From NCBI GenBank assembly GCA_030372965.1, contig JAUCQC010000170.1, positions 1 through 58,029 on the forward strand: a stretch of DNA of 58,029 nucleotides, given 5' to 3'. This DNA is from a bacterium. Lineage in GTDB: Bacteria; Zhuqueibacterota; QNDG01; DTFT01. The position numbers and the translations under genes are program-made. Of the stretch, positions 43,723-52,972 are shown piece after piece (within the stretch, counting starts at the first letter, position 1; the number at the start of each line of letters is the position of its first letter). The notes below the pieces were generated by a model. The model was not told the origin of the DNA, did no database searches, and was given only the letters and a program-made list of their open reading frames with translations.

Positions 43723-44633
43723 TTCGAAGCCTTCCGCGCCGGATCGGAGGGTTCCATGTCCCTTTTCAGGGGCAGGACGCCGGCCATTTCGCCGATGACG
43801 TTCACCAGTTCAGACCCGGTCGGGACCACGATTTTCGCGTTGGCCTGGAGCGATTTTTCAACGGTTTCCAGGCGGCGGAGCAGTTGGGCGTTCCCCACGA
43901 AATACTTGTTGGCCGACTCGTTGACCAGACGGATGGCCTCGGCCTCGCCTTCGGCCTGGAGAATGCGGGCCTGCCGGATGCCCTCCGCCTGCTTGATGGA
44001 GGCGCGTTTCTGGCCGTCGGCCACTGTTTCCGCGGCGGTCGCGTAGTCCACGGCCGCGATTTTCTCGTTTTCGGCCTTGACGATCTTGTTCATGGTCTCC
44101 TGAACGTCCTTCGGCGGGTCGATCTGCTTCAGCTCGGTGCGGACGATCTCGATGCCCCAGTTCGTGGTCTCGTTCATCAGCACCTTGTGGAGTTCGTCGT
44201 TGATGCGGCCGCGTTCACTGTTCGCGGACTTGAGCGTCAGGGTGCCGATGATGTTGCGAAGCGTGGTCCGGGCGAGGTTCACGATCTGGTAATTGACGTG
44301 GTTGACGTTGTACTGCGAATTCTTGACACTCTCCTCGTCCTGCTTGACCTTGAAATAGACCTGCGCGTCCACCGCGGCGTTCAGGTTGTCGTTGGTGATG
44401 ATTTCCTGCGGTTCGGCGTCGACCATCTGCTCGGTGATGTTCACCCGGTACATCTTGTCGATGACAGGCACGATCCAGTGAAAGCCGGGATTCGCGAAGC
44501 GCCGGTATTTGCCCAGCCGTTCGATCAGGCCCCGGTGCGTGGGCCGCACGATGCGTATGCCGAGCAGGAAGAAGAACGCGAGAAAGAGAACAACGGGCCA
44601 GAACAGCGGGTGCGAAAGAATTGAACCGTTCAT
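43719..44633 (-). CDS. SPFH/Band-7 (stomatin-like) membrane protein
   Basis: This 304-residue stomatin/paraslipin-like protein has an N-terminal membrane hairpin (about 9-27), the SPFH domain opening RIVRPTHRGLIERLGKYRRF, the characteristic NIIGTLTLKSANSERGRIN stretch and a long Ala/Glu-rich coiled coil (about 190-255: KAENEKIAAVDYATAAETVADG). Such proteins assemble into ring scaffolds in membrane microdomains and often pair with NfeD proteins; no nfeD is present, and a LEA2 lipoprotein is coupled instead. The ORF track starts at 44666; ATG 44633 with GGAGG upstream is preferred. A divergent promoter region serves this gene and the receiver gene. Confidence 0.93.
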   Translation of the reverse strand: MNGSILSHPLFWPVVLFLAFFFLLGIRIVRPTHRGLIERLGKYRRFANPGFHWIVPVIDKMYRVNITEQMVDAEPQEIITNDNLNAAVDAQVYFKVKQDEESVKNSQYNVNHVNYQIVNLARTTLRNIIGTLTLKSANSERGRINDELHKVLMNETTNWGIEIVRTELKQIDPPKDVQETMNKIVKAENEKIAAVDYATAAETVADGQKRASIKQAEGIRQARILQAEGEAEAIRLVNESANKYFVGNAQLLRRLETVEKSLQANAKIVVPTGSELVNVIGEMAGVLPLKRDMEPSDPARKASK

Positions 44634-44673
44634 GGGATCCTCCAGTCGGTGTCGATGGATGCGCAATTAACGG

Positions 44674-44701
44674 AATATAATAAAACCCGCACCATTTTCA
44701 A
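44674..44701 (-). promoter_or_regulatory. Sigma70-type promoter of the SPFH-LEA2 operon
   Basis: On the minus strand TTGAAA (44701-44696), 16 bases, then TATATT (44679-44674), about 40 bp before the SPFH start. Confidence 0.7.
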
Positions 44702-44724
44702 AGCGGTTCCCCGGGTTTTTCCGC

Positions 44725-44753
44725 TTGAATTTCAGCCGAGATTGTGTTATTAT
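44725..44753 (+). promoter_or_regulatory. Sigma70-type promoter giving a near-leaderless receiver mRNA
   Basis: TTGAAT (44725-44730), 17 bases, then TATTAT (44748-44753). ATG 44763 is nine bases beyond the -10 element, so the predicted leader is only a few bases. Confidence 0.6.
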
Positions 44754-44762
44754 AAGAGCGAG

Positions 44763-45158
44763 ATGAAACCCGAAAGCGCCCATACCATACTCGTCGTGGA
44801 CGACGTGGAACCCATTCTGTACGTGTTCGAGCGGTATCTCCGGACGGAGGGGTACCGGGTCCTGACCGCGATGGACGGTATCGAGGGGCTCGCGAAATGG
44901 GAGGCCTCCAGGCCCGACCTGCTCATCAGCGACATCCGGATGCCGGGCATGGACGGATTCGCGCTGGCCGACGCCGTCCGGAAGCGCAATCCGGGCCAGA
45001 AGATCATCCTCATGTCGGGGTTCACCAGCGACATCGAAGCGCTTGAAAAGCAGAAGTCATACGGATATCCCTTCTTCACCAAACCCGTGGACCTGAACGC
45101 GACTTTGGGGCCCGTCGTCCGGCGGGTGCTCGAAGGTTCGTCGGCCGGGGCCGTATAG
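44763..45158 (+). CDS. Standalone response-regulator receiver protein
   Basis: This 131-residue CheY-like receiver has no output domain. The acidic pair is in LVVDDVEP (about 11-18), the phospho-acceptor Asp is in LLISDIRMPGMDGF (near residue 57), the conserved Ser is in MSGFTS and the Lys is in FFTKPVD. The ORF track starts at 44649, upstream of and through the promoter; ATG 44763 begins the receiver fold. It is transcribed alone, divergent from the SPFH operon, with no sensor kinase nearby, so its partner is unknown. Confidence 0.93.
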   Translation: MKPESAHTILVVDDVEPILYVFERYLRTEGYRVLTAMDGIEGLAKWEASRPDLLISDIRMPGMDGFALADAVRKRNPGQKIILMSGFTSDIEALEKQKSYGYPFFTKPVDLNATLGPVVRRVLEGSSAGAV

Positions 45159-45205
45159 GCCGTGACGGGCCGATCATCCCTCCCGGTTGACATCCATCGA
45201 AATGA

Positions 45206-45748
45206 TCACCGTGAAGGGGACGGTTCCGAGAAGACCGCTGCGCGGCAGTCCGTCAGGTTCAGCGTCATCAGGCAGACGTCGTCGGTAATCCCGTCCAGGA
45301 TCCTCGCCCCGATTTTTCTTCCCTCCACGACAAATCCCGCCTTCAGGTAAAGCCGGATCGCGGCCTCATTGGACGCGAACACCTCCAATTCGACGCGGCT
45401 CAGCCCGTTTTCCCGCGCGCGGCGGAGCGCCTCGTTCAGGAGCGCGGTCCCGATGCCGCGGCCCCGGAACGGCGCGGCCACGCCCATGCCGAGCCTTCCG
45501 CAATGACCGAACCCGGGCAGGTCCAGCCGCGTTACATCGCACCATCCCGTCAGTTCATCCCCGCTCTTCGCCACGATCTGAACGTCCTTTCTGCCGATCA
45601 GGCCGGTCACGTACCGGTAGACCTCGGCCAGGGCCGGCGCCTCCGTGAAAGCGAGGTGTCGTCTTTCGCGGCACACGGCGTCCAGCAGTTCCCTGAAGGC
45701 GGGCACGTCCGTTCTGCGGATGGGCCGAATGAGAATGCCGTCGGTCAT
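45206..45748 (-). CDS. GNAT family N-acetyltransferase
   Basis: This 180-residue acyl-CoA-dependent transferase has acetyl-CoA-binding motif A in LGMGVAAPFRGRGIGTALLNEAL, followed by VELEVFASNEAAIRLYLKAGF. This pattern resembles RimI/RimJ-like and general GNAT enzymes. The acceptor, which may be a protein, amine or antibiotic, cannot be determined. It is convergent with the receiver gene. The 141 bp separating it from the upstream DUF4380 gene is GC-rich with no visible gene. Confidence 0.9.
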   Translation of the reverse strand: MTDGILIRPIRRTDVPAFRELLDAVCRERRHLAFTEAPALAEVYRYVTGLIGRKDVQIVAKSGDELTGWCDVTRLDLPGFGHCGRLGMGVAAPFRGRGIGTALLNEALRRARENGLSRVELEVFASNEAAIRLYLKAGFVVEGRKIGARILDGITDDVCLMTLNLTDCRAAVFSEPSPSR

Positions 45749-45889
45749 GGGGACTCCCAGTTGTTGTCCGGGGGTTGCGGAAGCGGGGGAAGAGCGCGGG
45801 GATCCAAACGGTCGGGGCCGTCCCCAGGACCGGTCGCTGAACCGGCGGCCTGCGGACGGCCCCTCTCGATCGGAACCGGCCTGAGCCGG

Positions 45890-46825
45890 TCAGAGTTCGT
45901 TCTGCACGGCCTCTTCAAGGGACGCGAGGTCGACGTTCCGGTCCCCCGGGAACTCGAACGGAACCAGCCACCATTCCTCCTCAAACACCGCGGACTGGCC
46001 GGGGTTCAGCGTTTCCATCGGTCCGATGGGCTCGAGTTCGATCATGCTTCCGTCCGCGGGCATCCAGACCGACACGGTCAGGCCCGCGATTTCATTGTAA
46101 TTGCGATCCGGGTAGGTCGCGTAGCTCTTGAGGAACAGCAGGTTCTGCGGCATCAGGCAGGCGAGCCAGCCCTCGGCCGAATCCATGCCGGTTTTCGGAT
46201 GCTTCGGCGGTCCGAGGATCTCCAGGTATCCGTCGCGTTCGCGCACGTTGGGATCGGACGGATTGAACAGGATGGAGTCGTCCGGGCCGTACATCACGTA
46301 CTTTTTCGGGAACCGGCTGTATTCGCCGAGGGGCATGACGACGATGCCGCCGCCCGTCACCAGGGTCCTTCCCCAATGGCAGAGACGGGCCACGGCGGTC
46401 TTCGATTTGTTCATCATGGTCTGGCGGCAGGACAGCCGGGAGGAGTTCTCGTCGAGCTTGAAATCGCGGATGATCTGAATGCCCGTGTCCGGATCCACGA
46501 CGCTCATCATCCGCCCGGTCCGGGGCCCGGTGGCCGCGGACGACCATTCCCCGATCCACAGGCTGGGATGCGGGGGCATGAGTTTCTCAGGCCCGATGTC
46601 GAACCGGCCGCCCCTCGGATGGTACGGCGGCTCGCCCGTCTTCCAGGTCTTTCCGTTCTGCTCCGGGTCCAGATAGATGACGTTCTGCCCGTTCAGGGCG
46701 TATTCCAGGACGCGGCCTCCCGACTGATGCCCGAGAACCACGCGCGCTTCGGCATTTTCGAGAACCAGACAGTCGGTGTAGCCCGCGGATTCGGTCCGGC
46801 GGGTGCCGGGAAATTCTGAGGCCAT
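45890..46825 (-). CDS. Cytosolic DUF4380 family protein
   Basis: This 311-residue protein of the same broad family as the secreted protein at 1.0 kb lacks a signal peptide and sorting module. Shared traits are an N-terminal segment CLVLENAEARVVLGHQSGGRVLEYALNG, the SLWIGEW region, WGRTLVTGGGIVVMPLGEYSRFP and a C-terminal VFEEEWWLVPFEF. The fold resembles aldose-1-epimerase-like carbohydrate proteins. The ORF track starts at a GTG (46867); ATG 46825 after GGAGT is more plausible. It lies just downstream of an AGE-family epimerase gene, suggesting a shared sugar pathway. The enzymatic role is unproven. Confidence 0.83.
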   Translation of the reverse strand: MASEFPGTRRTESAGYTDCLVLENAEARVVLGHQSGGRVLEYALNGQNVIYLDPEQNGKTWKTGEPPYHPRGGRFDIGPEKLMPPHPSLWIGEWSSAATGPRTGRMMSVVDPDTGIQIIRDFKLDENSSRLSCRQTMMNKSKTAVARLCHWGRTLVTGGGIVVMPLGEYSRFPKKYVMYGPDDSILFNPSDPNVRERDGYLEILGPPKHPKTGMDSAEGWLACLMPQNLLFLKSYATYPDRNYNEIAGLTVSVWMPADGSMIELEPIGPMETLNPGQSAVFEEEWWLVPFEFPGDRNVDLASLEEAVQNEL

Positions 46826-46945
46826 GGTGCGTGTGACTCCTATTTTGTATTGAATCGTTTCGTCCACGGGGCGATTGAGGGCGCCCCGGACATCGGTTGA
46901 AGGTTCAGTAGACAGCCCTCTGCAACGTGATCCGTCCGATGCGTT

Positions 46946-48166
46946 TCACGCGGGTGTTCCTTGCAGTATCCGGCCCAGGCGTTCCTCCGCCTCCAGGCAC
47001 ATGCGTCCGGAATGATACGGGCACTTCCATTCCGATATCTTGGGCTCGTTCCCGGCCGGATTCCCGTTCCGGTCCACCCGGTAGACCCAGTCTCCGTAGA
47101 CGCGGTCGACCAGGTGCCGGTCGATGAAGTTCCAGGCCCGGCGGGAAGCCTCGAGGTACCGGCTGTCGCCGGACAGGGCATAGGCGTTGAGAAAGCCCAC
47201 GACCGCCTCTGCCTGCACCCAGAAGTGCTTGTCGGAATCGACGACGCCGGAAGGGTCCGCCTCGTACCAGAGGCTGCCGTCCCGGTCGCGGCCGCGGTCA
47301 TACACCGCTTCGGCCATCCGGATCGCGATGGCGCGAATCTCTCCGGACAGGGCCGGGTCGCCCAGCGTGTCGGCGGCTTCGCACAGCAGCCAGCTCGCCT
47401 CGATGTCGTGACCGAACGAGATCAGGCCGGAACGGGGCTCCCAGGTCTCGTTGAAGAAACAGATCATCCGGTTGTTGTCGCGGTCGATGATCCTGTCCCT
47501 GAAGTTGAGGATGAGCTGCCGCAGCCGGCCGGCCAGAAAACCGTCTTTCCAGACCCGGTAGAGGTTGGCGTACGCCTCCATCAGATGGAGGTGGGTGTTC
47601 ATGGACTTGGCCTCGTTGAGGTCCTTTTCGCTCAGCCGAAGGTCCGCGGCGAGCGTCCAGTCCCGCTCGTACGTCTCGAAATATCCCGTGTTCTCGGCGT
47701 CATACCCGTGCCGCTCAACCAGGCCGAACGCCTCCCGGCCGCGTTCCAGGGCCGCGGCGTTCCCGGTGGTCCGGACATACTCGGCCAGGGCGTAGATGAA
47801 AAATGCCTGGCCGTAGATTTTCTTTTTCGCGTCGAAAGGCGAACCGTCCGGATTGAGCATCCAGAAAGCGCCGCCTCTGTCCGCGTCCCAGAAATGGGTC
47901 ATCAGGACGCCCGCCGCGCGGACGGCCATGTCCAGGAACGCGGGATCCGGATGGGCGCGGTGCGCGGCGGAGAAGGTCCAGAGGATGCGCGCGTTGACGA
48001 TCAGCCCGCGGGGCGCCGCGTCGTCCGGCACGAGGTCGTTCGAAACGCGGCCGCGGAAACCGCCCCGGATTGGATCGGGCGCGTGCCGCATCCAGAACGG
48101 CAGGATGTTGCCGAGCAGTTCCCTGCGGACCGCGTCCCGCATGGAAACCAGCGTCTCATTGTCCAT
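46946..48166 (-). CDS. AGE family epimerase (cellobiose 2-epimerase-like)
   Basis: This 406-residue (alpha/alpha)6-barrel sugar epimerase is of the N-acylglucosamine/cellobiose 2-epimerase family. Landmarks are NARILWTFSAAHRAHPDPA, SMNTHLHLMEAYANLYRV, GHDIEASWLLCEAADTLG, HFWVQAEAVVGFLNAY and WKCPYHSGRMCLE, with the expected His/Glu/Arg-rich active-site positions. These enzymes convert glucose-type to mannose-type reducing ends, as in mannan or cellulose degradation. The start is uncertain: 48166 (MDNETL) or 48196. It precedes the DUF4380 gene on the same strand with a 120-bp gap. No transporter or glycosidase lies immediately beside it. Confidence 0.9.
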   Translation of the reverse strand: MDNETLVSMRDAVRRELLGNILPFWMRHAPDPIRGGFRGRVSNDLVPDDAAPRGLIVNARILWTFSAAHRAHPDPAFLDMAVRAAGVLMTHFWDADRGGAFWMLNPDGSPFDAKKKIYGQAFFIYALAEYVRTTGNAAALERGREAFGLVERHGYDAENTGYFETYERDWTLAADLRLSEKDLNEAKSMNTHLHLMEAYANLYRVWKDGFLAGRLRQLILNFRDRIIDRDNNRMICFFNETWEPRSGLISFGHDIEASWLLCEAADTLGDPALSGEIRAIAIRMAEAVYDRGRDRDGSLWYEADPSGVVDSDKHFWVQAEAVVGFLNAYALSGDSRYLEASRRAWNFIDRHLVDRVYGDWVYRVDRNGNPAGNEPKISEWKCPYHSGRMCLEAEERLGRILQGTPA

Positions 48167-48196
48167 TCCGGTTTTGCGCCCTTTCCCGCCGGTCAT

Positions 48197-48696
48197 TCAA
48201 GAAAAGTCGGATGCAGGACGGATGCGATCGCCGTGTCGGACGCGTATTCATATGATCGACAGCCGTTGTATTCGGATCATTTTGATAAACAGGGTCATTG
48301 AAGGATGTGTAGCGGAACTTCCGGCTGACGGACGCGGCGCTTTCGCGGGAATGCGTGTACAATTGTCCCGGACAGGGCCACGGGGTTTTGACCGGCGAAT
48401 CCTGCAAGGCGAATAGAATCAATGATATATTCTTGTTTTCCATCCTTCAACAACAAATAGTTGTCCCTATTGGGATTAACTTAGAGAATTCCGCTCACAA
48501 AAGCAACCCTTTTTGTTTAATCCCGACAACCCTGAATCGAAGTATAGAAAGGCGTGAAGCAGTCAAATTGGGCCGATCGAATTGATTTTATGCGGATTGT
48601 GCGACGTATTCCGAAACAAGAGCGCCGAAGAGTCACGAAATCGATTTCGCAGGCGTAACTCCTTTGAAAACCCTGTTTTTCAAGGGAACATTTTCC
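48197..48696. other. Divergent intergenic region, no gene recognised
   Basis: About 500 bp between the AGE epimerase and the smc promoter. The right half (48420-48600) is AT-rich. The tracked 76-residue ORF at 48355 has no coding character and no Shine-Dalgarno. I see no RNA gene or repeat. Confidence 0.5.
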
Positions 48697-48725
48697 TTGA
48701 CAACGTTTTGACGAATGGGTATATT
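48697..48725 (+). promoter_or_regulatory. Sigma70-type promoter of smc
   Basis: TTGACA (48697-48702), 17 bases, then TATATT (48720-48725). The predicted leader before ATG 48816 is about 85 bases and contains a hairpin with a T-run. Confidence 0.8.
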
Positions 48726-48756
48726 TGTAGGATTTTCCGATCGGACCATCTCCATA

Positions 48757-48790
48757 CCCCCTCTCTCACACCCGCAGGGGGATTTTTATT
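48757..48790 (+). terminator. Leader hairpin of smc, possible attenuator
   Basis: CCCCCT (48757-48762) pairs with AGGGGG (48776-48781) across a 13-base loop and is followed by ATTTTTATT, just upstream of the smc start. It has the form of an intrinsic terminator inside the leader. Confidence 0.5.
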
Positions 48791-48815
48791 CTCAACAAGG
48801 AATCGGCTGTTCGTC

Positions 48816-51800
48816 ATGATATTATCGAAGATCGAAATCCTCGGATTCAAATCGTTCGCCCGCAAAACGGAACTGCGCTTCGACGGCCGGATCACCGCAG
48901 TGGTGGGACCGAACGGCTGCGGCAAGACCAATATCGTGGATGCCCTCCGCTGGGGGCTCGGAGAACAGCGCTATTCGGTGCTCCGAGCCGACCGGATGGA
49001 GAACGTCATTTTCGGGGGCGCCCAGTCCTCCAAGCCTCTCGGCATGGCCGAGGTTTCCCTCACTTTCGACAACTCGGCTCACCTGCTCCCCATCGACTAT
49101 AAGGAAGTGATCATCACCCGCCGGCTGTACCGGTCCGGCGAGAGCGAATACCTGCTGAACAAGTCGCAGGTGCGCCTCAAGGACGTGCATGACCTGATCA
49201 TGGACACGGGCATCGGAACGGGCATGTATTCCGTGATCGAGCTCAAGATGGTCGAGGACATCATCAGCGAGAAGGCGGAGGACCGGCGCAAACTCATCGA
49301 GGAGGCCGCCGGGGTCACGAAATACAAGCACCGCCTCAAGGCGGCCATCCGCAAGCTCGAGGCCACCCAGCAGGACCTGCTCCGGGTGAACGACATCATC
49401 GGCGAAATCGACCGGACAGTGCGGTCGCTGGGCCGGCAGGTGCAGAAGGCTCGGCATTATCAGGTGCTCGAGGAGCGGCTGAAGGCGTTCGAGCTGGACC
49501 GCGGCGGATTTCTGCTCCGCCAGTTCCGGAACCGGGAGGAGCCGCTTCGCGCGGCGATCGACGACTGCCAGCGACGCAAGGAGGGCAGCACGACCGAAAT
49601 CTCCCGGGAGGAGGCGGATCTCGAGAGCGTCCGGCTGCAGCTCGCCGAACGGGAGAAGGCTTTTGTCGCGGCCCAGGAAGTCCTGACCGCCCTGACCGAA
49701 ACCATCCATCGCGGGGAGACCGATCTTCGCGTGGGCCGGGAGCGCATCGAAGGATTGAAGGACCGCATCACCCGGTACGGGCAGGAAGTGGAAAACCTCG
49801 TCCAGCGCCGCGAGGAGCAGAAGACCCACCTCGAGAGGGCCGCGGCCGAACGGGAGGCCCTGCAGGTCCGGATCACGAGCACCGGCAGGCTCTTCAACAA
49901 CAAGAAAATGGAACTCGACGTGTTCCAGCAGGGCCTGAACCTCAAGCGGCTGGACCTCAACAAGAAGAAGCAGGAGATCATCGGCTGCCTGGAGGAAGTG
50001 AGCCGCCTCAACAACGAGGAGACCCAGCACCGGGCGCGCATGGACAACAACCGGGGGCGGCTCGAGCGGCTGGACGAGGAGGATGCCGCCTTCCGGAACG
50101 ACCAGACCCGGGTGCAGGAAAGCCACACCGCGGTAGAGACCGATTTCAGCGCGCTGTCCGAACAGCGCGGCCAGATCCGGGCGGCGATGGAACGCGCGGC
50201 CGAGGAAATCGAACGCCACCGAAAGGCGCTCGAGTCGGCCAAGGAGCAGTATTTCCGCGACCAGGGCGAACTCGACAATCTTCAGGGACGGAAGAGCTTC
50301 ATTCAGCACATCCTCGAGAGCCGGGAGGGCATGAGCGACGGGTCCAAGCGCCTGCTCGAGCAGAATCCCGAGGGCCTGGTGGGCGTTCTCGCGGACCTCA
50401 TCGAAACAGCCCCGGAATACAGGCCCGCAGTGGAAATCGGCCTCGGCGAGGCGGCCCGCTACGTGGTGTTCAGCGATTTCGGCAGGGCGGTCTCGGCGCT
50501 TGAGCGGCTGAAGCGGGGCGGCGGCGGACGCGCGGCCCTGGTGTCCCTCGACCGGCTCTCCAAGGCGCCCCCGCCCAGGCCCCATCCGGCGCTTCCGGAA
50601 GGCGCGTCGGCCATCGGATGGGCGGATGAGCTCGTGCGTTTCGACCCCGCGGTCCGGAGCCTGGCCCAGCTGCTCCTGTCCGACCTGCTCATCGTCCGGG
50701 ACCTGGATTCCGCGAAACAGTCGGTCGAGGCCATGGCCGGGCTGGGAATCCGCGCGGCCACGCTCGAGGGGGAGCTGGTCAGCGACTGGGGCGTGATGGA
50801 GAACAATCCGACCACCACGCAGGACACGAGCCTCGTCGGCCGCAGGCAGCGCATCGCCGAGCTCGAGGAGCGCATCGCCGGCATCGTCCGGCAGAACGCC
50901 GAAGCGGAGAGGCGCATGGCCGAGATGGAGTCGCGGATCGGCGAACTCCAGAAGGAGCGCGAACTGGCCGAGCGGTCCGTCCGAGAGCTCGAGACGCGCA
51001 TTCTCGCCGTCGAGAAACAGCGCACCAAGACCCAGGTCGAGGGGGAGAAGGCCCAGGACGGCCTTCGGCGGAACTCGGAGGAGCGCGAAAAGCTGCTGAA
51101 GGAGCTGGAGAAGGGACGCGATCTGCTCGAGAGCCTGCGGCCCCGCGTGCAGTCCCTGCTCGAGGACCGGGAGCGCAACGAGACGCTGGCGGCCCACATC
51201 CAGACCGAAGTGGAGCGGCTGGAGGGCGAGGGCAAGAAGATGGAGGAGGAGGTCCACCGGCTCAACATCGCGGTGGTCCGGCACAACGGAGAGGCCCAGA
51301 ATCTCGATTACGACATCGAGCGGTCGAAGAAACTGCTCGCCGAAATCGAGGCCACCATCACCCAGCGTGGCGTGGAGACCGAACAGGCCGAGGCCGACAT
51401 CCGGCGGCTCACGGAGGAGACGGCCGGCATCGAACAGCGCCTGCTCGAGCAGCTTCAGGAGAAAGAGGACAAGGAAGCCGAGAAGCGGCGGCGTGAGGAG
51501 GAATTCCAGGCGCTGAGGGAGACCCTCGAAACCAAGGAGAAGGAAGTGCGGCAGGTCCGGCGCGACCGCGAGGAGGTGTCGGAGAAGATACACGGCCTGC
51601 AGATGGAAATATCCGAGATCGAGCACCAGGTGCTGACGCTGCGGAACCACCTGTGGGAGAATTTCGGCGTCGAGCTTGAAAAACTGTCGTGCCCCGATCC
51701 GTTCTCGCTCGAAGAGGCCGAAAAGGGCATCGAGGACATGAAGCGGCGCATCAAGAACCTGGGCCCCGTGAACATCGCCGCGCTCCAGGAGTACGAGCAG

Positions 51801-52391
51801 CAGAAAGCCCGGCTCGATTTTCTGCTGCAGCAGAGGGAGGACCTGCTCTCCGCGGAAAACACGCTCAAGGAGACCATCACCAAAATCAACGAGACGGCGC
51901 GCGAGCGGTTCCAGGAGGTCTTCAACCAGGTCCGCGTCAATTTCAGGCAGACGTTCTCCCGTTTCTTCCAGGGCGGCGAGGCGGATCTGCGGATGGCGGA
52001 GGGCGAGGACGTGCTCGAGGCCCAGATCGAGATCCTGGCCCGGCCGGCCGGCAAACAGCTGCGCGCGCTCGACCTGCTGTCCGGGGGCGAAAAGGCGCTG
52101 ACCGCGATCTCGCTCCTGTTCGCCATGTACGAGGTCAAGCCCAGCCCCTTCTGCATCCTGGACGAAATCGACGCCCCGCTCGACGACGCGAACGTGGAGC
52201 GGTTCACCAACGCGCTGGCGGAATACGCCGAGAAGACGCAGTTCGTCATCGTCACGCACAACAAGCGGACCATGCGATGCGCCAAGGCGATGTACGGGGT
52301 GACCATGGAGGAGGAGGGCGTGTCGAAGATCGTGTCCGTGAAGTGGGAGGACGAGGAGGTGCCCCGGCCGGCCCAGGTCGCAGCGGCCTGA
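48816..52391 (+). CDS. smc: Chromosome segregation protein SMC
   Basis: This 1191-residue SMC ATPase has normal length and layout. The N-terminal Walker A is [22 protein letters not shown] (about 30-50). Coiled coils run from about 170 to 500 and 680 to 1000. The hinge lies around 505-670 ([32 protein letters not shown]). The C-terminal signature is [18 protein letters not shown], with Walker [21 protein letters not shown]. It dimerises at the hinge and, with ScpA/ScpB, extrudes DNA loops to organise the chromosome. The ORF track starts at 48582, ahead of the promoter; ATG 48816 begins [15 protein letters not shown]. No scp genes are in the window. Confidence 0.97.
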   Translation: MILSKIEILGFKSFARKTELRFDGRITAVVGPNGCGKTNIVDALRWGLGEQRYSVLRADRMENVIFGGAQSSKPLGMAEVSLTFDNSAHLLPIDYKEVIITRRLYRSGESEYLLNKSQVRLKDVHDLIMDTGIGTGMYSVIELKMVEDIISEKAEDRRKLIEEAAGVTKYKHRLKAAIRKLEATQQDLLRVNDIIGEIDRTVRSLGRQVQKARHYQVLEERLKAFELDRGGFLLRQFRNREEPLRAAIDDCQRRKEGSTTEISREEADLESVRLQLAEREKAFVAAQEVLTALTETIHRGETDLRVGRERIEGLKDRITRYGQEVENLVQRREEQKTHLERAAAEREALQVRITSTGRLFNNKKMELDVFQQGLNLKRLDLNKKKQEIIGCLEEVSRLNNEETQHRARMDNNRGRLERLDEEDAAFRNDQTRVQESHTAVETDFSALSEQRGQIRAAMERAAEEIERHRKALESAKEQYFRDQGELDNLQGRKSFIQHILESREGMSDGSKRLLEQNPEGLVGVLADLIETAPEYRPAVEIGLGEAARYVVFSDFGRAVSALERLKRGGGGRAALVSLDRLSKAPPPRPHPALPEGASAIGWADELVRFDPAVRSLAQLLLSDLLIVRDLDSAKQSVEAMAGLGIRAATLEGELVSDWGVMENNPTTTQDTSLVGRRQRIAELEERIAGIVRQNAEAERRMAEMESRIGELQKERELAERSVRELETRILAVEKQRTKTQVEGEKAQDGLRRNSEEREKLLKELEKGRDLLESLRPRVQSLLEDRERNETLAAHIQTEVERLEGEGKKMEEEVHRLNIAVVRHNGEAQNLDYDIERSKKLLAEIEATITQRGVETEQAEADIRRLTEETAGIEQRLLEQLQEKEDKEAEKRRREEEFQALRETLETKEKEVRQVRRDREEVSEKIHGLQMEISEIEHQVLTLRNHLWENFGVELEKLSCPDPFSLEEAEKGIEDMKRRIKNLGPVNIAALQEYEQQKARLDFLLQQREDLLSAENTLKETITKINETARERFQEVFNQVRVNFRQTFSRFFQGGEADLRMAEGEDVLEAQIEILARPAGKQLRALDLLSGGEKALTAISLLFAMYEVKPSPFCILDEIDAPLDDANVERFTNALAEYAEKTQFVIVTHNKRTMRCAKAMYGVTMEEEGVSKIVSVKWEDEEVPRPAQVAAA

Positions 52392-52466
52392 CCGGCTTTC
52401 GCCGGGCTCAGGGTCCGGCCGGACCGGCTGAGATGGAGGAAATTCCGTAAAAAGTCAAATTAAGAC

Positions 52467-52494
52467 TTGACTTTCAGGCAAAAAAGCTTATAAT
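52467..52494 (+). promoter_or_regulatory. Promoter of the initiator tRNA gene
   Basis: TTGACT (52467-52472), 16 bases, then a perfect TATAAT (52489-52494), about 20 bp before the tRNA. Confidence 0.8.
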
Positions 52495-52513
52495 GTATAG
52501 GCTTTACAATGAT

Positions 52514-52586
<73 letters not shown>

Positions 52587-52593
52587 CAAAATA

Positions 52594-52627
52594 AAAAAGG
52601 ATCAATGACTTATTGATCCTTTTTTTA
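52594..52627 (+). terminator. Terminator of the initiator tRNA gene
   Basis: AAAAAGGATCAAT (52594-52606) pairs with ATTGATCCTTTTT (52612-52624), followed by more T. Confidence 0.85.
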
Positions 52628-52694
52628 TTTCACTGAACCGGGGGATTGATAACGGATTCATCGAAGAACGGATCGCATCACGCTTCGGGTGACA

Positions 52695-52756
52695 AGGGTT
52701 CAAATCCTGCCCCCCGCTACAAGTTAAAAAGGATCAATGAGTCATTGACCCTTTTT
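52695..52756 (+). pseudogene. Duplicated initiator-tRNA 3' end and terminator (tRNA remnant)
   Basis: GGTTCAAATCCTGCCCCCCG continues CTACAAGTTAAAAAGGATCAATGA and TCATTGACCCTTTTT. It repeats, with a few changes, the T-arm, acceptor strand and terminator of the tRNA at 52514 (GGTTCGAATCCTGCCCCCGC...). The preceding sequence (52637-52694) does not fold as a 5' half of the tRNA. It looks like a partial duplication, or an attachment-site-like footprint left at the tRNA 3' end. Confidence 0.7.
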
Positions 52757-52762
52757 CTATTT

Positions 52763-52802
52763 AGAACCTCCCGCGGGTTGTTAAAAAACCGCAGGAGGTT
52801 CT
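52763..52802 (+). repeat. Long hairpin AGAACCTCCCGCGG
   Basis: AGAACCTCCCGCGG (52763-52776) pairs with CCGCAGGAGGTTCT (52789-52802), a 14-bp stem with one mismatch and a 12-base AT-rich loop. Confidence 0.65.
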
Positions 52803-52824
52803 TGTGCCGTAGCGAAAAACCGGC

Positions 52825-52966
52825 AGCCCACGGCTGAAGCCGTGGGTCAAGGATTTGCCCAAAAGCAATGCAAACCGATTTTTCGGCTTCCATTCCGTGA
52901 AACCGTTGAAACGGTCTGATACGATTGCTTCTCTTTCGCCATCCCCACGGTTAAAACCGTGGGCTG
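52825..52966 (+). repeat. 142-bp element of three hairpins with inverted ends
   Basis: The element is bounded by CAGCCCACGG and its inverse CCGTGGGCTG. It contains three hairpins: CCCACGGC-TGAA-GCCGTGGG (52827-52846), ACCGT-TGAA-ACGGT (52902-52915) and CCCACGGTT-AA-AACCGTGGG (52944-52963). It ends seven bases before the GH31 stop codon. It resembles a BIME- or MITE-like element. No ORF lies inside. Confidence 0.65.
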
Positions 52967-52972
52967 AGAAGG

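Noticed and set aside
48355-48585. 76-residue ORF before smc
   Set aside because: AT-rich, no Shine-Dalgarno, no coding pattern; it lies in a promoter-bearing intergenic region.
48822-52259. 1145-residue minus-strand ORF opposite smc
   Set aside because: Antisense shadow of a coiled-coil gene, rich in Leu/His/Arg with no domain.
52637-52720. Second complete tRNA downstream of tRNA-fMet
   Set aside because: The 5' part does not form a D-arm, anticodon arm or matching acceptor; only the 3' part is tRNA-like.
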